Source: Undaria pinnatifida (lineage: Eukaryota; Sar; Phaeophyceae; Laminariales; Alariaceae). From it: a stretch of DNA of 64,000 nucleotides. Position numbers and translations under genes: made by a program. The stretch spans positions 1,243,001 through 1,307,000 of the forward strand of contig JABAKD010000015.1 in the NCBI GenBank assembly GCA_012845835.1. Direction: 5' to 3'. The notes under the pieces are model-generated. The model ran no database searches. It was not told the origin of the DNA and saw nothing but the letters and a program-made list of their open reading frames with translations. Shown here piece after piece: positions 43,599 to 56,405 of this stretch; the first letter of the stretch is position 1; each line of letters opens with the position of its first letter.

Positions 43599-46500
43599 TG
43601 GTGAACCCAGGGAGATCACCCAGGGAATGGTGAACTTGCCGGAGATCGTATTCCTGTAGGTAGATGGTGGAGAGATTGGACCAGGACACGAGGATAGGAG
43701 TACAGCTTACAACAAGAACACTGCTGTAGATGTTGAAGACGTGGAATCTGATGTAGCAAAAAATGTGCAATTTATAGTACAGTACAGGGGGTACAGACGG
43801 TCTGAGTCATGTCGTCAGGTATAGAACTTTTGTTTTCATGCACCGTGACGGTACGAGGATAGAAAGCGTAATGCGTGAACCACGTAAGTAAGCGTGCCGA
43901 ACGCTGTGGATCTGGGAAGAGGTACGTAAGCAGGTAAGCATAGCGCGCGCGTAGGTGTCACGTGCTATATGGTGTCACCACAAGGGGAGTGTTGCTAATT
44001 AAGCTGATCTCGTTGCCAACAGGATAGTAGGTTGAAAAAATACGAGCGGTATGTTTTTCTATTTTTCTAGAAACGCTTGTTGAAGAAACTGTTTTTACTA
44101 TGCTTGTGCAACAGGGTAGAGCAAATATACTGTTTTTACTATACCTGTGCAACAGGGTAGAGCAGATATACTGTTTTTACTATGCCCGCGCAGCAGGGTA
44201 AAGCTTTGTGTAATAATATGCATGCCTCATCTTGTTACACTTTTTTGATGCTCAGAAAATTGTTCCTGTGAGACGAGCCATCAATGCCCAAACACATGCA
44301 TGCTTCGCTCGAGTCTTTCCGGGTTTGATGTCATGAAATGTTCATACATGCACCAATGCTGTGTCAACCATATAGCAAGCTTCAAGTCGCAGTGTTAACT
44401 CGCAAGTTTCAAGTCATCTTTGTTGCTGTAGGAGCACGTCCACGGTAGCAAAGTATATGTACGATATGTACGAGTACGTACGAAAAGGAATAGCAAAGTA
44501 CACGTACGTATGAAAAAAAGGAGACGGGTATTGTTGCTACTGCTGCTGTGAGTTTCGTCAGCCATCACAAGCTGCTTGCAAGGAGGACTGCTAGCCTAGA
44601 CGTCATCTATGTGAAGAGGACGGTCAGATAGGGACACATGCGACACGCTTACAACTTCACGTCACTTTGGAAGTCAAAGGGGAGATCGGAGAACACGACA
44701 CAGTCTTCCGGGATGTTGCTGTAGATCAAAACATCTACCTGGTACTTGATACATAACATTATGGACGGAAATATAATAATCGTTAATGCAAGATAAGTAA
44801 ACAAAAACGATCATTATATTTACTACCAGAAGACATATAAATTCAGACGCCCGATTTTTTTATATGATGTACGGATATATGATACGAGTACGAGTAGTGA
44901 TCTATGCGTTGGACTACCAATACAACCAAGACGCGCGAACACAGGCGTCACACCTCACCGCAGCTAGACCGCAGCTAGCTGTTGTTGGTCGCGGTTAGAC
45001 TAGAGTCTAAGCGAAGGCTTGGATGCTCGAGTCCAGAGCAGAGCGAAGTGCGCCGGACGTAACTGCAGTCAACGTTGGCTTGATTTTTCTGAGTCCAAAA
45101 AACACACAAAACCAAACGAGGGAAAAAGGAACATGAACTTGATCTGAAACGAGTGTGAGTGACTGCGAACCGAGCTGGAGTACAGCTATCGTTACCGTGA
45201 GGCATTGTTGGAGGTTTCATGCGCAGATCTGTTATATTGTACGAGCGCTTGGAAGAGGACTGCGTGAGACGAGACTGGTGTTTGCAGGCAGCTGTTGCAA
45301 CAAGCAGACGGGAGGGATCAGCCTGAAGGTAGACACGGAGGAAACGAACTAGAAGCGGTGAGAGAGTTGGGACAAGGGATTGGGGACTTGGGTACGTGTG
45401 GGTTGATAGTCTCGCTTGACGCAGGTAGAAGTACGGTCGTAAATGCGCAGGTAGAAGTGCAGCTGCATTCCGAGCCAATTTTGGTTGAAATAATGTATAG
45501 AATATAGTATGAAAAAAAAGAGTAGTCTTAATATGAATGAATTTCACAGGATGTTGAAGAAAATTCCATGGTAGTTCAACTCTATTTTATCATGTTGAAA
45601 ATCTCGCTCGTGTAGAAAAATCTCGCTTGAAACATTATCACGAACCCCACACGCTGCAGGATGACCACAGGCAGACACCGCAGAAGAAATAGAAGCAGCA
45701 GTACAGCAGGCCGCATGAGTGATGAGAATTGGTGGTCGTGATCTCTAGATAGTCGGGGCGAGGAATGAGACGCTTGATAGTTTATACATGATGAGGAGTC
45801 ACGCAGTCCATGCTACGCACAGCAGTACATACAGAGAGCAAACGAGATTCTCCCCGCTTTGACTGACACACGGTTTTTTTGTATGCGATGCAGACGAAAC
45901 GTTGGTACGTATGCATCAATGGTATAAATTGTTCCGCAAAGCATGCATTTTTTCGCTCTCGTGCGCGTACTTATCCTACGACGAGTACTTCTGCATTGTA
46001 GTACCAAGTATGTATGTCATCGTGCTGTATACATGCGTATCATATGTTCTGTATGTCGTTTGTGATATGCTCTTGTTTTTTTTGTGCTGCACCAGTTTTG
46101 ACGTCAAACTGACCGGGTATACCTGATTTTGCCTGAAAAAATATTTTTTGTTTGTTTGGGTACCAGTACGTACTCAATCGATAACGGATACATACAGCAA
46201 GCGATGGTACAATGCGATCTCACAACTGAAGTGTATTTTATTTTTGACAATATCCGTAAACCAAATTTTTCAAATTTTGAACTGGAAAAGACATACCGGT
46301 ACATGCATCCCTGCCTGCTAGTAAACCTTGCCTAAAGGCAAGTTGGGGGGGTATTTATGTAGGCAGGATGGTGAGAAGGGAGTAACATGGACTGATGAGC
46401 CAGTAAAATAATGTACCAGGTAGTAATAAAAATTTTGCAAGCTGTGTGTGATACTCCGATCGCGCGTATTACGTATTATACATCATTTTTGCTCATACAT

Positions 46501-49500
46501 ATACCTACTACTGCTGTATAGACTATATGGTCAAAATAGTGTACGGTTGTGAGTATAGAGTATTATATGTAGATGTTATTATTGGGGTTACTTGTTTGTT
46601 GCACCTTGTAAAGCATGAGAAATCGATTGGTCTGGAGGATCAGCAATTGATGTACGGAAGAATAGTATCCAGGTTAGTCTTGTTTATTATACCTTGTATA
46701 GAATAGTACACAAGTTGGTATTTATACTACGCGAAATCGTAATCTACGGGCTGGGTTATTTTGGAAAAATATAGCAAGGGCTGACTAAGTTGTATAAAAT
46801 GTAAGAAGTAGATTAAATAATACGAGACCAATAATAGGACATCGGGAAAGGATTATCATCAGTGCCGATGATAAGGAAGTTCATACGTGATCAGTCACTG
46901 TAGGGATGTGCTTGCGTTCATCATATGGGTTGAAAATGAGTTCGGGTCTGTTAGTTGATCTGCATTTGTTGCATACTGTGAGACGACCTTAAGACAAGGT
47001 TTTTTTTTGCAGGCAATTTGGTTTTGGCCTTTGTGATGGGGATTTTGTGTCTTCGCAGGTTGTATAGGCACTGCAAGGTCGTTCTCACAGGTGTTTCAAG
47101 AGTAGTGATACTGCAAACTGAATCTGGTTTTTAATTCTGTATGGGGAATGTAAGCCTTTCTATAGCTGCTCTTTGTCATGCTAAGAATTTACCGGAATTG
47201 GAAACATGGTTCAGGAACATTATCATATTAGAATAGGAAGGGGGGAAGCTTGATAAGTACGTTGGAATTTTAAGGATTGCAAAGAATGCATTAGTATTAG
47301 TTAATGGAAACAAAATTACATTTCACATATCAGTGGAGCTATACCCGACATGGGAACTACAGCATACAGTGGAGCTACAAGGAGAGCTATTATACAAGTC
47401 CTTTCAAGGCGCGTAGTAATTCACTACTAATAGCTATGCATGAATATAAGTAGACCTTGAAACTTTATCGATTGTTGTGTCACGTATGGACGCCTATACC
47501 TCGATAGATGTTTACAAAATGATGGATTCTGCTGTTCCAAGTTTGTTACATGGCTGAATAACATGAGCATCATCTCCGAACAAGAAGCTAGTTTCGATTT
47601 TCCACGAGAGAGCTTTATTTTAGCGACCAGACCAAAATCTGAAGCTCGGAATGGGATCCGCATAATAATTAGCCTTTATCTTTGGACAGGCTGTTTATTC
47701 CACATTTCACAGTACCGCGAGCTTTGTGTTGAATATCAGGTACGAGTACATACCATAAACCATATACCTGATACGAGTACTACTCGTATCATACGTACTG
47801 TTGTTGATATCGTATCCAGAATTATGTTATCCGACATCTGATATTTTAAAAGATATACCAGGTATCAATACAAGTACGAGAATGTTTTACTACATGCAGC
47901 ATCATATATCAACACAATACCACTACTTGTAAATACATCACGATGGGCATATGGCATAACCGATATTACTGAGATATCGTATTTACTATTGGGTATACAC
48001 GCTGTAACCGATATTAATGAGATATCGTATTTACTACTGGGTATAATACTGTATGACATATCGCGAGATAGTAACAAAATAAATTCCCCCGTAACACTGC
48101 ACGCTACTAGGTACTGCTGTACCAGGTATGTATTATTAATAGGATGCTATACTCGTACAGCATTGTGATTATTACTATACACTATCAGTACTCCTACTAC
48201 TGTAACAAAAACCAGTGTAATCTTGTTTTTTTTCTATACACAGCTTGATCAGAAAAAAATCAGGGGGGGTTGGCGAGTATTATATTGATATAATGAAGAT
48301 GAGAACATTACTGCTGTTCATTGGCACTACTACCGCTATTATTATTATTATTAATAATGTGGAAAAACGGCTGTCATTCTCGAAACATCGTACACTTTAT
48401 CTTGTCATTTTGATCGTATCACATGATCGAGCATGAAGGATTGCTCTTTTGTTTGCTGTTTTCAAAAGGATTTGACCATATGATATTATGTGTGTATTTG
48501 CCTGTGATGACATGATGACATGGAATGACATAACTCAATAATAAACGCATACAACAACTGAGGAGTTTTTGCTGTCCTAGCGAACTCATAACTCAATACA
48601 ATGCTATGTCACATGTACAAGAACTGTGGTCAGTATTGTAGTATCATACAATTTGTGCCATACAACTGGTATCTGGGGTGATAACATAAAACAAATGACA
48701 TGTATGTTCTCTTCTCAATTAAATTGTTAGATGACAAAGACAATAAATAAATAAATAAATAACTAAAATAAAACAAAACAGCCCGTAACATAGCACGGTA
48801 GGTCAATTGTCACTACCATGATATGCTGACTGTATCAAAAATACATCAAATCGTGTTGTCTCTGCAACAGTTACTTCTATGTATAGTTGGTAACATCAAA
48901 CACAAATCAACAGTAGGAGTAACGTACAAGAACAGAAGTGACAATTCACAACAAGAAGACATAGTATGGGTGGTTATATATAGGTGGTTATATTATGTTT
49001 TTTTATTTTCTAATAATCACACAATCTTTTCAGGTGACCGAAAACAGATGAATACAACCTTTTTCTCACGAGAAAAAACGGATATATTTGCTGTCTATGC
49101 ATGTAGTCCAAAGATGGGTAGCATGCGCAACAAAAAGGAGGGTGCCAGGACGGTTACGAACAGTTGTCGAGTTCGACTGTGAGTCACACATGGTCACATA
49201 TATACGGTATACTGTGGACGCGAGCAAGAGAAGCAACTTGTCAACACAGGTATACAACAGTCTAACAACTCGTTGTGTACTGGTATATACCATAATGACA
49301 ACACCAACAGCAAAGTAACGAAATGACAAATAGACTGATGAAGAAACATCGCGTGCTACTCGTACAACAAGCATATAATTAGTTACTGCTTCGGTCGGAG
49401 TTAGGTCGCACAATACACAACAGAATAGTAAAATAATAATGGGATAGCTGAAGCGATACTTTACTGTATAACATGTACAACATTGCATTTACTGCTGTGG

Positions 49501-49629
49501 AGTCACGTTGCATCAACGCTTTTGAGATGTTGTATTCATGCTTCGAAATATGACCAAAATTATACTGGTATTAATGTTTCGAGGTATCATTCAACCCAAC
49601 AATAGCGAAAACAGACATAAATACATTTT
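43599..49629 (+). other. Gag-less AT-rich cargo region, unit 2
   Basis: Duplicate of 32795-38825 at an offset of 10,804. The only difference noticed is G at 49233 for A at 38429. Contents and comments are as for unit 1. Confidence 0.7.
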
Positions 49630-50900
49630 AAGTACTACAGTATCCCGACTGTTGCTGTTTCCAGAAAAATAGAGGAGGGACACGACAGGCATGGGTTAAG
49701 GCCACCATTTGGCACCCTACTAGAAGCAGTTGCCGATTGCCTGTGGACGTTCTCATAGACACAGGAGCAGGGGGAAGGAATTATGCGTCGGAGTCTTTCG
49801 TTCGCTCAGTAGAGCGAAACGCAAGGGGGGGGGGGAGTATAATTAGCTCCAAGGGTAAAGGTTTGCTTAGGGCGGCGAATCCTATCCAGAGTGGAGTTCC
49901 CCCCATGAACATCGTTGGGTCGTGCGACATTCCGTTAGTGTTCATGCCGGAAGACCGAGTGAGAAGGATGACGGTCAGGGTGGTAGAGGGGCTACCATAT
50001 GGGTTGATTCTAGGCGCTGCGTTCCTTAGAGAGAACGAGAGCGTACTCAATTTCGCGGAGGGAGGAGGCTTTAAGCCAGCTCAAGAATCGCCATGGGTAC
50101 CGCCGAGATCGATGGCAGGGTACCCGACGCTATCGGAAAGAAAGGCAACGGGCTGGAAAGCAACACCCAGGAAGAACCAGGAAATCCATGCAGCGATACT
50201 TGGAAAGGAGGCGACACCGTGGGAACGCTTTTGTGCTGTGGCACCGCCGTCCGCAGAGAAAGAGCCGGAAGGGTTGACAGAACCGGACACAGTCCCAAAG
50301 GAGAGCGAAGTCGTGTGGGAGGATGACGGTGGCCGGCAGTGGAACATGCGCCTAGCAAAGGAGGTAAAGGTGGGGGGTTTCGTTAGCGTGCAAAAGGAAG
50401 CCTTCGTGACGGGCCCCCAACCACAAGATCGACAGTTAGTACTGGTCATACCAACGCAAGCATACGACATGGAGCTGGGAGCTGAGTTGGGGGTAGCCAG
50501 GGGCGTGCAATGGTCGTACCCGGGCAACCCTCTACAATGCAAAGTCGTCAACCGAACAAAAACCGCGATGACCATACAGCAAGGTGTTGTGGTAGCGAAA
50601 GTATTTGCAACCAACTCCAGTGATACAGAGAGAATGCGGTTGCTACTTGATCGGTCTGTAGAAAAACAGCCCGTTCCAGCTGTCGAGGGAGGAAGAGGAG
50701 GAACGGAGAGGCCAACGGGTGACCTCGAGGAAGTTGCAGTTGACATAGCCGAAGCCAACATGGGGCAGTTAAGTAAGGGTTGCAAGTCAAACTTGTTAAA
50801 ACTGTTGCGTGAATATCGTGATCGCGGACTGTTCCCGGCTAACCCCAAGGTAGTGCCAGCGTGCCACGGGGCTAAGCTACATTTGCCCCTGACCAGGTAG
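49630..50900 (+). pseudogene. Gypsy unit 2: protease and pro-RT linker
   Basis: Identical in deduced protein to 38826-40096, including LIDTGAGG and the terminal TAG (50898-50900). The shared nonsense codon shows that it predates the duplication. Confidence 0.85.
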
Positions 50901-51467
50901 GATTGCACACCCTATGCGGCTAAGCAACGACGATATTCCCCAGAGGAGGAAGTCATGATTCAGAGCGAGGTGACGAAACAGTTTCAAACCGGGGCCATCC
51001 GTAGATCGACATCAGCGTGGGCAGCCAATTGTGTCGTGGTTCGTGAGAAGGATGGAACGGCGAGGGTTTGCCAGGATTACCGGGGGCTGAACACGTTGCT
51101 AAAGTCGGATAGTGGAGGCCTAGGAGATATCCAAAGCATCTTTGACGGCATGAAGGGTGCGAACTGTTTTACGTCAATAGATCTGGCTTCAGGATTCACC
51201 CAACTAGAGATCGAAGAAGACGATAAGCACAAGACCGCATTCAGAGACGCCCACGGTACACTGTGGGAGCTCAACCGATGCGGGTTTGTACTGAAGACTC
51301 TATCAGCAGGCTTTGCAGCCTTCGTTGGCGGAGCTCTTGGTCCGTTGAACCCAAAACTGGTTGGATGGCATCATGATCTACACCCAACAGGTGGAAGGAC
51401 ATCTCGACCTATTGGGGCAAGTGCTAGAGAAACTATCGAGGGCCGGTCTGTCGGTGAACTTTTCTAA
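50901..51467 (+). pseudogene. Gypsy unit 2: reverse transcriptase fingers and palm, first part
   Basis: Identical in deduced protein to 40097-40663, with the same loss of frame before the catalytic box. Confidence 0.88.
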
Positions 51468-52062
51468 ATCATGGTGGTGCTGTCCTCTGCAAGAGTTTGT
51501 TGGCATGGTGGTGGACAGGCTAGGAGTGCGCCCGTCACAATCTAAGATCGACGCCGTTGCTCAACCTACTAGGGCCAACACGGTGGAGAAAGTGAGGACA
51601 CTGCTGGGTATGACAGGCTACCTGAGGAAGTTCGTCCCCCGATATAGCGCGCTTGTAGCGCCAATCTCTCTTCGTGACAAGCGTTTCGCGTCGAAACGAG
51701 CGAGGAAACTCAAGGTTCCATGGGGAGAGGAGCAAGACAAAGCGTTGGCGGCGCTAATCCTCGCTCTGACATCACCACCGATTTTGGCTATGCCAAACTG
51801 GAACAGGCCGTTCCAGCTCCACACGGATGCCAGCGAGTTAGGAGCAGGAGCACTTCTCACCCAGACACATGAAAGTTCTGAACGTGTCTTGGGGTATGCT
51901 AGTCACCGGTGGTCTCGAACCGACGCTAGACGGTCACCTACGGAACGGGAAGTGATGGCGGAGTTATGGGCGGTAGACCACTTCAGACCGTACGTATGGG
52001 GCAGGAGATTTACCCTCATCACCGATTGCTCGGCGCTGACATGGCTGTTTACCCAAAGTTAG
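51355..52062 (+). pseudogene. Gypsy unit 2: RT catalytic box onward and truncated RNase H
   Basis: Same as 40551-41258 including the LDGI catalytic replacement and the RNase H truncation. The one difference is A51796 for G40992, changing PDWNRP to PNWNRP. Confidence 0.88.
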
Positions 52063-52418
52063 CAATACCGAGGGTGATGGTACCAGGGGTCTTGGCGCTG
52101 GTTCACAGCATGTTTGGCCATCCAGGCGTGGCGCGCACGACGCTGCTCGTTAAAGGCAAGTACAATTGGCCGTCGTTGGTCAAGAACGTGCGCGAATATG
52201 TGCTCTCGTGTGGCTGCAGGAGAAGGAAGCGGGCCAACAGTCAGCGAGTAGCTATGATGCCAGCCAAGTTTCCGCGGCCTTGGGAAGGTTTAGAAATGGA
52301 CATCCAAGACCTCAAACAAGAGTCTCGAGACGGAAACAGGTACCTGTTGGTTGTGGTGGATAGAGCCAGCAAGTTCCTCTCGCATATCCGTTGCCGTCGA
52401 AGGATGCCGTCGGGGTGA
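52054..52418 (+). pseudogene. Gypsy unit 2: integrase zinc-binding domain
   Basis: Duplicate of 41250-41614 with the same HSMFGH and CGC zinc ligands and the same terminal frameshift. Confidence 0.82.
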
Positions 52419-52441
52419 GTCGCAAGCTGTAAGAACTCCTT

Positions 52442-53050
52442 TTGACCTTCGGGGTGCCGTTGTTGATCCGGAGCGATGCTGGGGGGGAGTTCACAGCGCA
52501 GGTGGTGAAACATTTGTCCCAGTGGTTGAGAGCGTCGATAGACTATAGTCCCGCCAACCACCCCCGTACCCAGGGAGCGGTCGAAAGGGTGGGGGGGTGG
52601 CTCCAGGAGGTATTATCCGAACTCTGCAAGTCTTGGCCTAGGATATGGGATCGGTATGTACTCCCAGCATGCTGGATCCAGCGTGTTACCCCAGATCCTA
52701 GCCTACCCTTGTCGCCGACACCATTTCGTCTATTGTTCGGTCGGGATGCCCGCACACAGTTGGACTCGATAACCCCTGTCGTCGATGGTGTGGAATATCA
52801 AGGGGGATTGGACGCTTTCGTGGCGGACCAACAACAAGCGTTCAGAGAGGTACGCGAAGTCCTAGAGAAAAGGCAAGCTGCCAAGGATCGAAGTAGGCAA
52901 AGCTATAATGACGGCATAGGTCGTGCTTCGCCAGGGGGACAATCCAGGATCGGTGACTACGTGTTGGTTAAGGAGGCGGCCAGCACACTATCGAGGGAAG
53001 GGGTTCACTCGAAGTTAGCACACGAACACTGGACGGGCCATGGCAGGTAG
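52442..53050 (+). pseudogene. Gypsy unit 2: integrase catalytic core
   Basis: Duplicate of 41638-42246: RSDAGGEF and GAVERVGG carry the Asp and Glu of the DDE triad. The same frameshift follows HWTGHGR. Confidence 0.88.
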
Positions 53051-53058
53051 TCCGTATA

Positions 53059-53697
53059 ATACATCCAGGCCTTAGTTACGCGGTGCACATGAATGGTCGC
53101 AGTATCAGGAAGAGAATGGTGTCTGCGGCGGACATTAAACCCTTTGATGAACGCCCGGTGGAACTTCGGCATGCTTTTGAGGACGAGTTCGCGCACTTGG
53201 CCTGGGGACCGGATGTTGGACTTGCTGAGGTTTCCATTGCGGCAGCACCGCTGTACACGCTAATCGACCGTAAAGTTTCGTGGGTCACAGAAGGCACGTG
53301 GGTCTGGGAATACAAGGGCAGGCACCTGGATGGCGTCGAATCTAACTGGCTGAACGCGGAAGAAGTACAAGAAAGCTTCACGCCACTACAGCTGGACGTG
53401 TTTCACGCTTTGTGGGAGAGGTATTATGGAGCGGATCACCGGACTCGACCACCAGGAGTGCCTACAACGGGGGAAAGGGAAGTAGTTTCCAGGGAAGAGG
53501 CGTTAAAGGCATTCCCGATAGGAACTGAAGTCAGGAGGGAGTTTGCAGACATCCGTGGCCGGAGGAAGGTGTTGGTAGGGGAGGTGTACGATTTCAGCAA
53601 CCCATACTGGCGAATGAGATACCCAGACGGTGACTGGGAGGAGCTGAATCGGCACGAGGTCAATCAAGGGAAGATGTTAGCGACAGCTTCATCTTAA
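53059..53697 (+). pseudogene. Gypsy unit 2: integrase C-terminus with chromo-like and Tudor-like modules
   Basis: Duplicate of 42255-42893, identical in deduced protein, ending at TAA. Confidence 0.65.
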
Positions 53698-53754
53698 CCC
53701 TGTTGTCGGGGAGTTGGTCCAGTTGAGAGCCATGGAGTCTGGAAAGGAGATGCA

Positions 53755-53943
53755 ATGCCAAGAGCCAGGAAAAAGGGCGGCCTCAGCCTAAACCGTGTGC
53801 TTAGGCGGCAGGTCTGGCTGGGAAGGGTGGAGGAGTTCCGTTGGCTAAAGCCGCATTATTCTAAGCTCTGGAGGACAGTACCAGACTTGGGGGGGTGTTA
53901 CGGCAAGCCAACGTGGGAACATGAAAAATACGGTGGGCCGTAG
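53755..53943 (+). CDS. Small basic open frame running into LTR 3, function unknown
   Basis: Duplicate of 42951-43139. It crosses the polypurine tract and the LTR 3 boundary at 53896. It has no recognised family and may be non-coding. Confidence 0.25.
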   Translation: MPRARKKGGLSLNRVLRRQVWLGRVEEFRWLKPHYSKLWRTVPDLGGCYGKPTWEHEKYGGP

Positions 53944-54402
53944 TCTGATGATTACGACTCACCGGGCGCAGACGCAGTGATGGGTAGCTCTGTGGGTGTG
54001 GGAAGAACGTTTAATCTAAAAAGCGGTTTCATCCGCCGGATCGTAACGCCGGACCCAGGTGGTAGCGCATGTTGCGTCCACCTGACATCACCTGGTGTTT
54101 AGTCAACACCACCCCCTTGAAAAAGAAAAAGTGCGATCAAAAGTTAAAAGTTAACAAGGCATATCAACTGGTCACCCGTGCATAAACGACTGCTCGCTTG
54201 TGCATCCACATCATCCATCAACTGTCATCTCACGTGCTTGCGAGACTCAACGGTTTAACTTCGCTCAAAGTCTGGAGTTTCGGATCAATCAGAGGAATCA
54301 AAGGTACGGCTGGATACTGAATACGAACTCTCAAGGCAGCAGGTGAGCCATAACTAGTCCCGTGGAAATATAGTTGCGCAGGTCCGACTCGCTGCCGTAT
54401 CA
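53896..54402 (+). repeat. Gypsy array LTR 3 (outer right)
   Basis: 507 bp, TGTTACGGCAAGCC...GCCGTATCA. It carries the private C in CGACTCGCTG near the 3' end. It is followed by CAGA and then the continuation of the host repeat, AATCATCCCACGTACCGGTA. Confidence 0.95.
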
Positions 54403-54712
54403 CAGAATCATCCCACGTACCGGTACTATCAAAAAGTTTGTACATACTACGTTGTTGGATCACAACGCACCCCCAGCTCAGGTCAGCCCGGCTATATATA
54501 GCTCAGCAGTGCAGCGCGGCATAGTGCGGTGCCGTGTCTTGCCCTTCGTTTTGCGGTGTTGTGTTGGGCGACGCTGTGCGCTCTTTTGAACATACAGCAA
54601 GCAGTAGTACCAGGTATGATACAGGTACCACGTACCATTTATCATGTACGTGCCGTGTTCTCATCACTCGTACTGCCGTTCGTGACATCAACAAGCATCT
54701 AGCGCAGGGCAA
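54403..54712 (+). repeat. TATA-containing dispersed repeat RepD, copy 1
   Basis: Runs ATCATCCCACGTACCGGTAC, TTGTTGGATCACAACGCACC, CCCGGCTATATATAGCTCAG, CAGCGCGGCATAGTGCGGTG, CTTTTGAACATACAGCAAGC. Related copies lie at 54918-55040 plus 60590-60815, 61966-62132 and 63728-64000. The CTATATATAG string is reminiscent of a promoter, but no transcript can be claimed. Confidence 0.75.
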
Positions 54713-54716
54713 TTAG

Positions 54717-54918
54717 CTCGTGGCTCATCAGCTCCGCAACGCTCAGCACCGCAGCGCTATAGCTCGCAGCAACGCAGCGCCGTGCAGTGCCCTGCGATGC
54801 CCTGCAGCTCTAGCTTAGAGCGCAGCGCTGTGCTTTGACGTGCTTGGCTTCTTGGCCATGCTGCGTGCTTTGCGGTACTTTTATTAGTTCGTACGTGCCA
54901 GTAACATTCATTCGCAGT
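54717..54918 (+). repeat. CAGCGC-rich block, intact copy
   Basis: From GCTCATCAGCTCCGCAACGC to CAGTAACATTCATTCGCAG, followed directly by TATCATCCCATGTACCGGTA. This junction shows the empty form of the site occupied by the Gypsy array at 32287/54403. Confidence 0.8.
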
Positions 54919-55040
54919 ATCATCCCATGTACCGGTACTATAAAAAAGTGTAACATACTACGTTGTTGGATCACAACGAACCCCCAGCCCAGCTATATGG
55001 ACTATATATAGATCAGCAGTGCAGCCCGGCATAGTGCGAT
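54919..55040 (+). repeat. RepD copy 2, left part, interrupted by Copia element B
   Basis: TATCATCCCATGTACCGGTA through CAGTGCAGCCCGGCATAGTG to GCGAT, the left target duplication of element B. The repeat resumes at 60590 with ACCGTGTCTTGCCCTTCG, as in the uninterrupted copy at 54403. Confidence 0.8.
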
Positions 55041-55277
55041 TGTTCGTAGAGTCCAAGCCTGGATGCCCTGACCGCCTCGCGGTCTGACCAGTGTTCTTAT
55101 CTTTGTTGTATTACAGGACAGAGATGAGAGAAGGAGCAGAGAGCGGAGAGCGGAGAGCGGAGTGCGGAGTGCTGGAGCTCTCCTCTCATGAGAGAAATTG
55201 CATTAAAACGCTTACGAATCTATACGCATCCCTCTACCACATTTGTAACCGTCGTGCTGTGAGGATTCAAACTAACA
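55041..55277 (-). repeat. 3' LTR of Copia element B
   Basis: 237 bp, TGTTCGTAGAGTCC...TTCAAACTAACA. It contains a short GAGAGCGGA tandem run with one more repeat segment than the other LTR. Confidence 0.93.
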
Positions 55278-55586
55278 CCCTCCCTGGCTCTTCACAGCAG
55301 TGACGAGACCGAACGGGCATCCAAAACGAAAAGCTAGGACCAACGAACAGCTAACGACAGTCCCGCAGGAGGGAACCTGGTCACCGGGTCAAAACCCCCT
55401 GTATGTCTTATATCATCCAAACCATTGTAATTGTAACAATGGCCGCATTCAAACGATTACCATGGCCAGAAACTAAGATGCCAAGGAGCGCCCTATTCAC
55501 CCATGCCCCTCAAAGTAGCGTGGGGTACGGCCTGACAATTTATTCCTCGCATCACTCAAACATGGTACGAATAATGCTCACACCAC

Positions 55587-56405
55587 TTACTCATCACCCA
55601 ACGGTAGGTTCAACAAAAACTTACGGTGAGATTTAAAAAGGGTCGCAGCAAGGGATTTCGTCAAAATATCCGCGTGCTGCTCTTCCGAACATACGAATTG
55701 AATACCAATTTTCTTTGCACGAAGTAGCTCTCGGACGAAATGGAACCGCACATCTATGTGCTTGCTCCGCGCAGAACTAAGAGGGTTGTCAGCCAGTGCT
55801 ATGGCCCCCTGATTATCTTCAAAAACTCGGACACACGATCCGGTTAGCTCTGGACAAATGAAAGATAATACTGCCCCCGTGAACAGAGCCTCCTTCACCC
55901 CTTCACCTAGGACTACGTACTCTGCTTCTGCTGTAGACAACGTAACGCACGTATGCGTGCTACTTGCCCACCTGACGGCAGCACTCTCCAAGGTAGTTAC
56001 CGTCCCCGACACCGAGCGCCTGTCATTCGACTTATCAGCGTAAACAGCATCGCTATATGCAGTCAGATCTAATCCCGAACCCCTTACAAAAGTCAAACCC
56101 ATACCCCTTGTCCCGTGGAGGTATGCCATGATCTTCAGAACTGCTTTCAAGTGCCTGTCGGTGGGGTTGTGAGAATGGCGCGCCACAGCACGCACCGCGT
56201 TCGAGATGTCTGGCCGCGTCATGTTCGACAGCCACATCAGACTGCCCACAGCCTCCCTGTACGGCCAGTCTCCCTTTAGTTCGCCCTCCTCTCTTGGACC
56301 TAGTTCAACGCCAGGGGTCGCGGGGATGTCAGAGAACGAGTTCACACCAAAACGATTCAGCATGCTTTCAACGAAAGCCTTCTGCGTGATCTCCAACGTG
56401 CCCAA
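55587..56405 (-). pseudogene. Copia element B: RT C-terminus and RNase H
   Basis: Encodes GTLEITQKAFVESMLNRFGV, YREAVGSLMWLSNMTRPDI, then the RNase H blocks YSDAVYADKSNDRRSVSGT, CVTLSTAEAEYVVLGEG and SKHIDVRFHFVRELL, ending LLNLPLGDE before the stop. The frame differs by one base from the preceding RT fragment, with the break near 56400 (upstream frame reads HNWNWARWRSRRR). Otherwise this part is nearly intact. Confidence 0.9.

Larger units (their letters stand above)
32288..54402 (+). mobile_element. Tandem Ty3/Gypsy-type array: LTR-internal-LTR-internal-LTR
   Basis: Three 507-bp LTRs at 32288-32794, 43092-43598 and 53896-54402 separate two 10,297-bp internal regions (period 10,804). The outer flanks share the 4-bp duplication CAGA (32284-32287; 54403-54406), and no duplication lies at the central LTR, so this was one insertion later duplicated. 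Domain order protease, RT, RNase H, integrase identifies Ty3/Gypsy. TGGTGAACCCAGGG directly after LTR 1 is a plausible primer-binding site, and a G-rich polypurine tract precedes LTR 2 and LTR 3. I found only two base differences between the internal regions (A38429/G49233 and G40992/A51796). No gag was recognised and pol is broken identically in both units. Confidence 0.95.
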
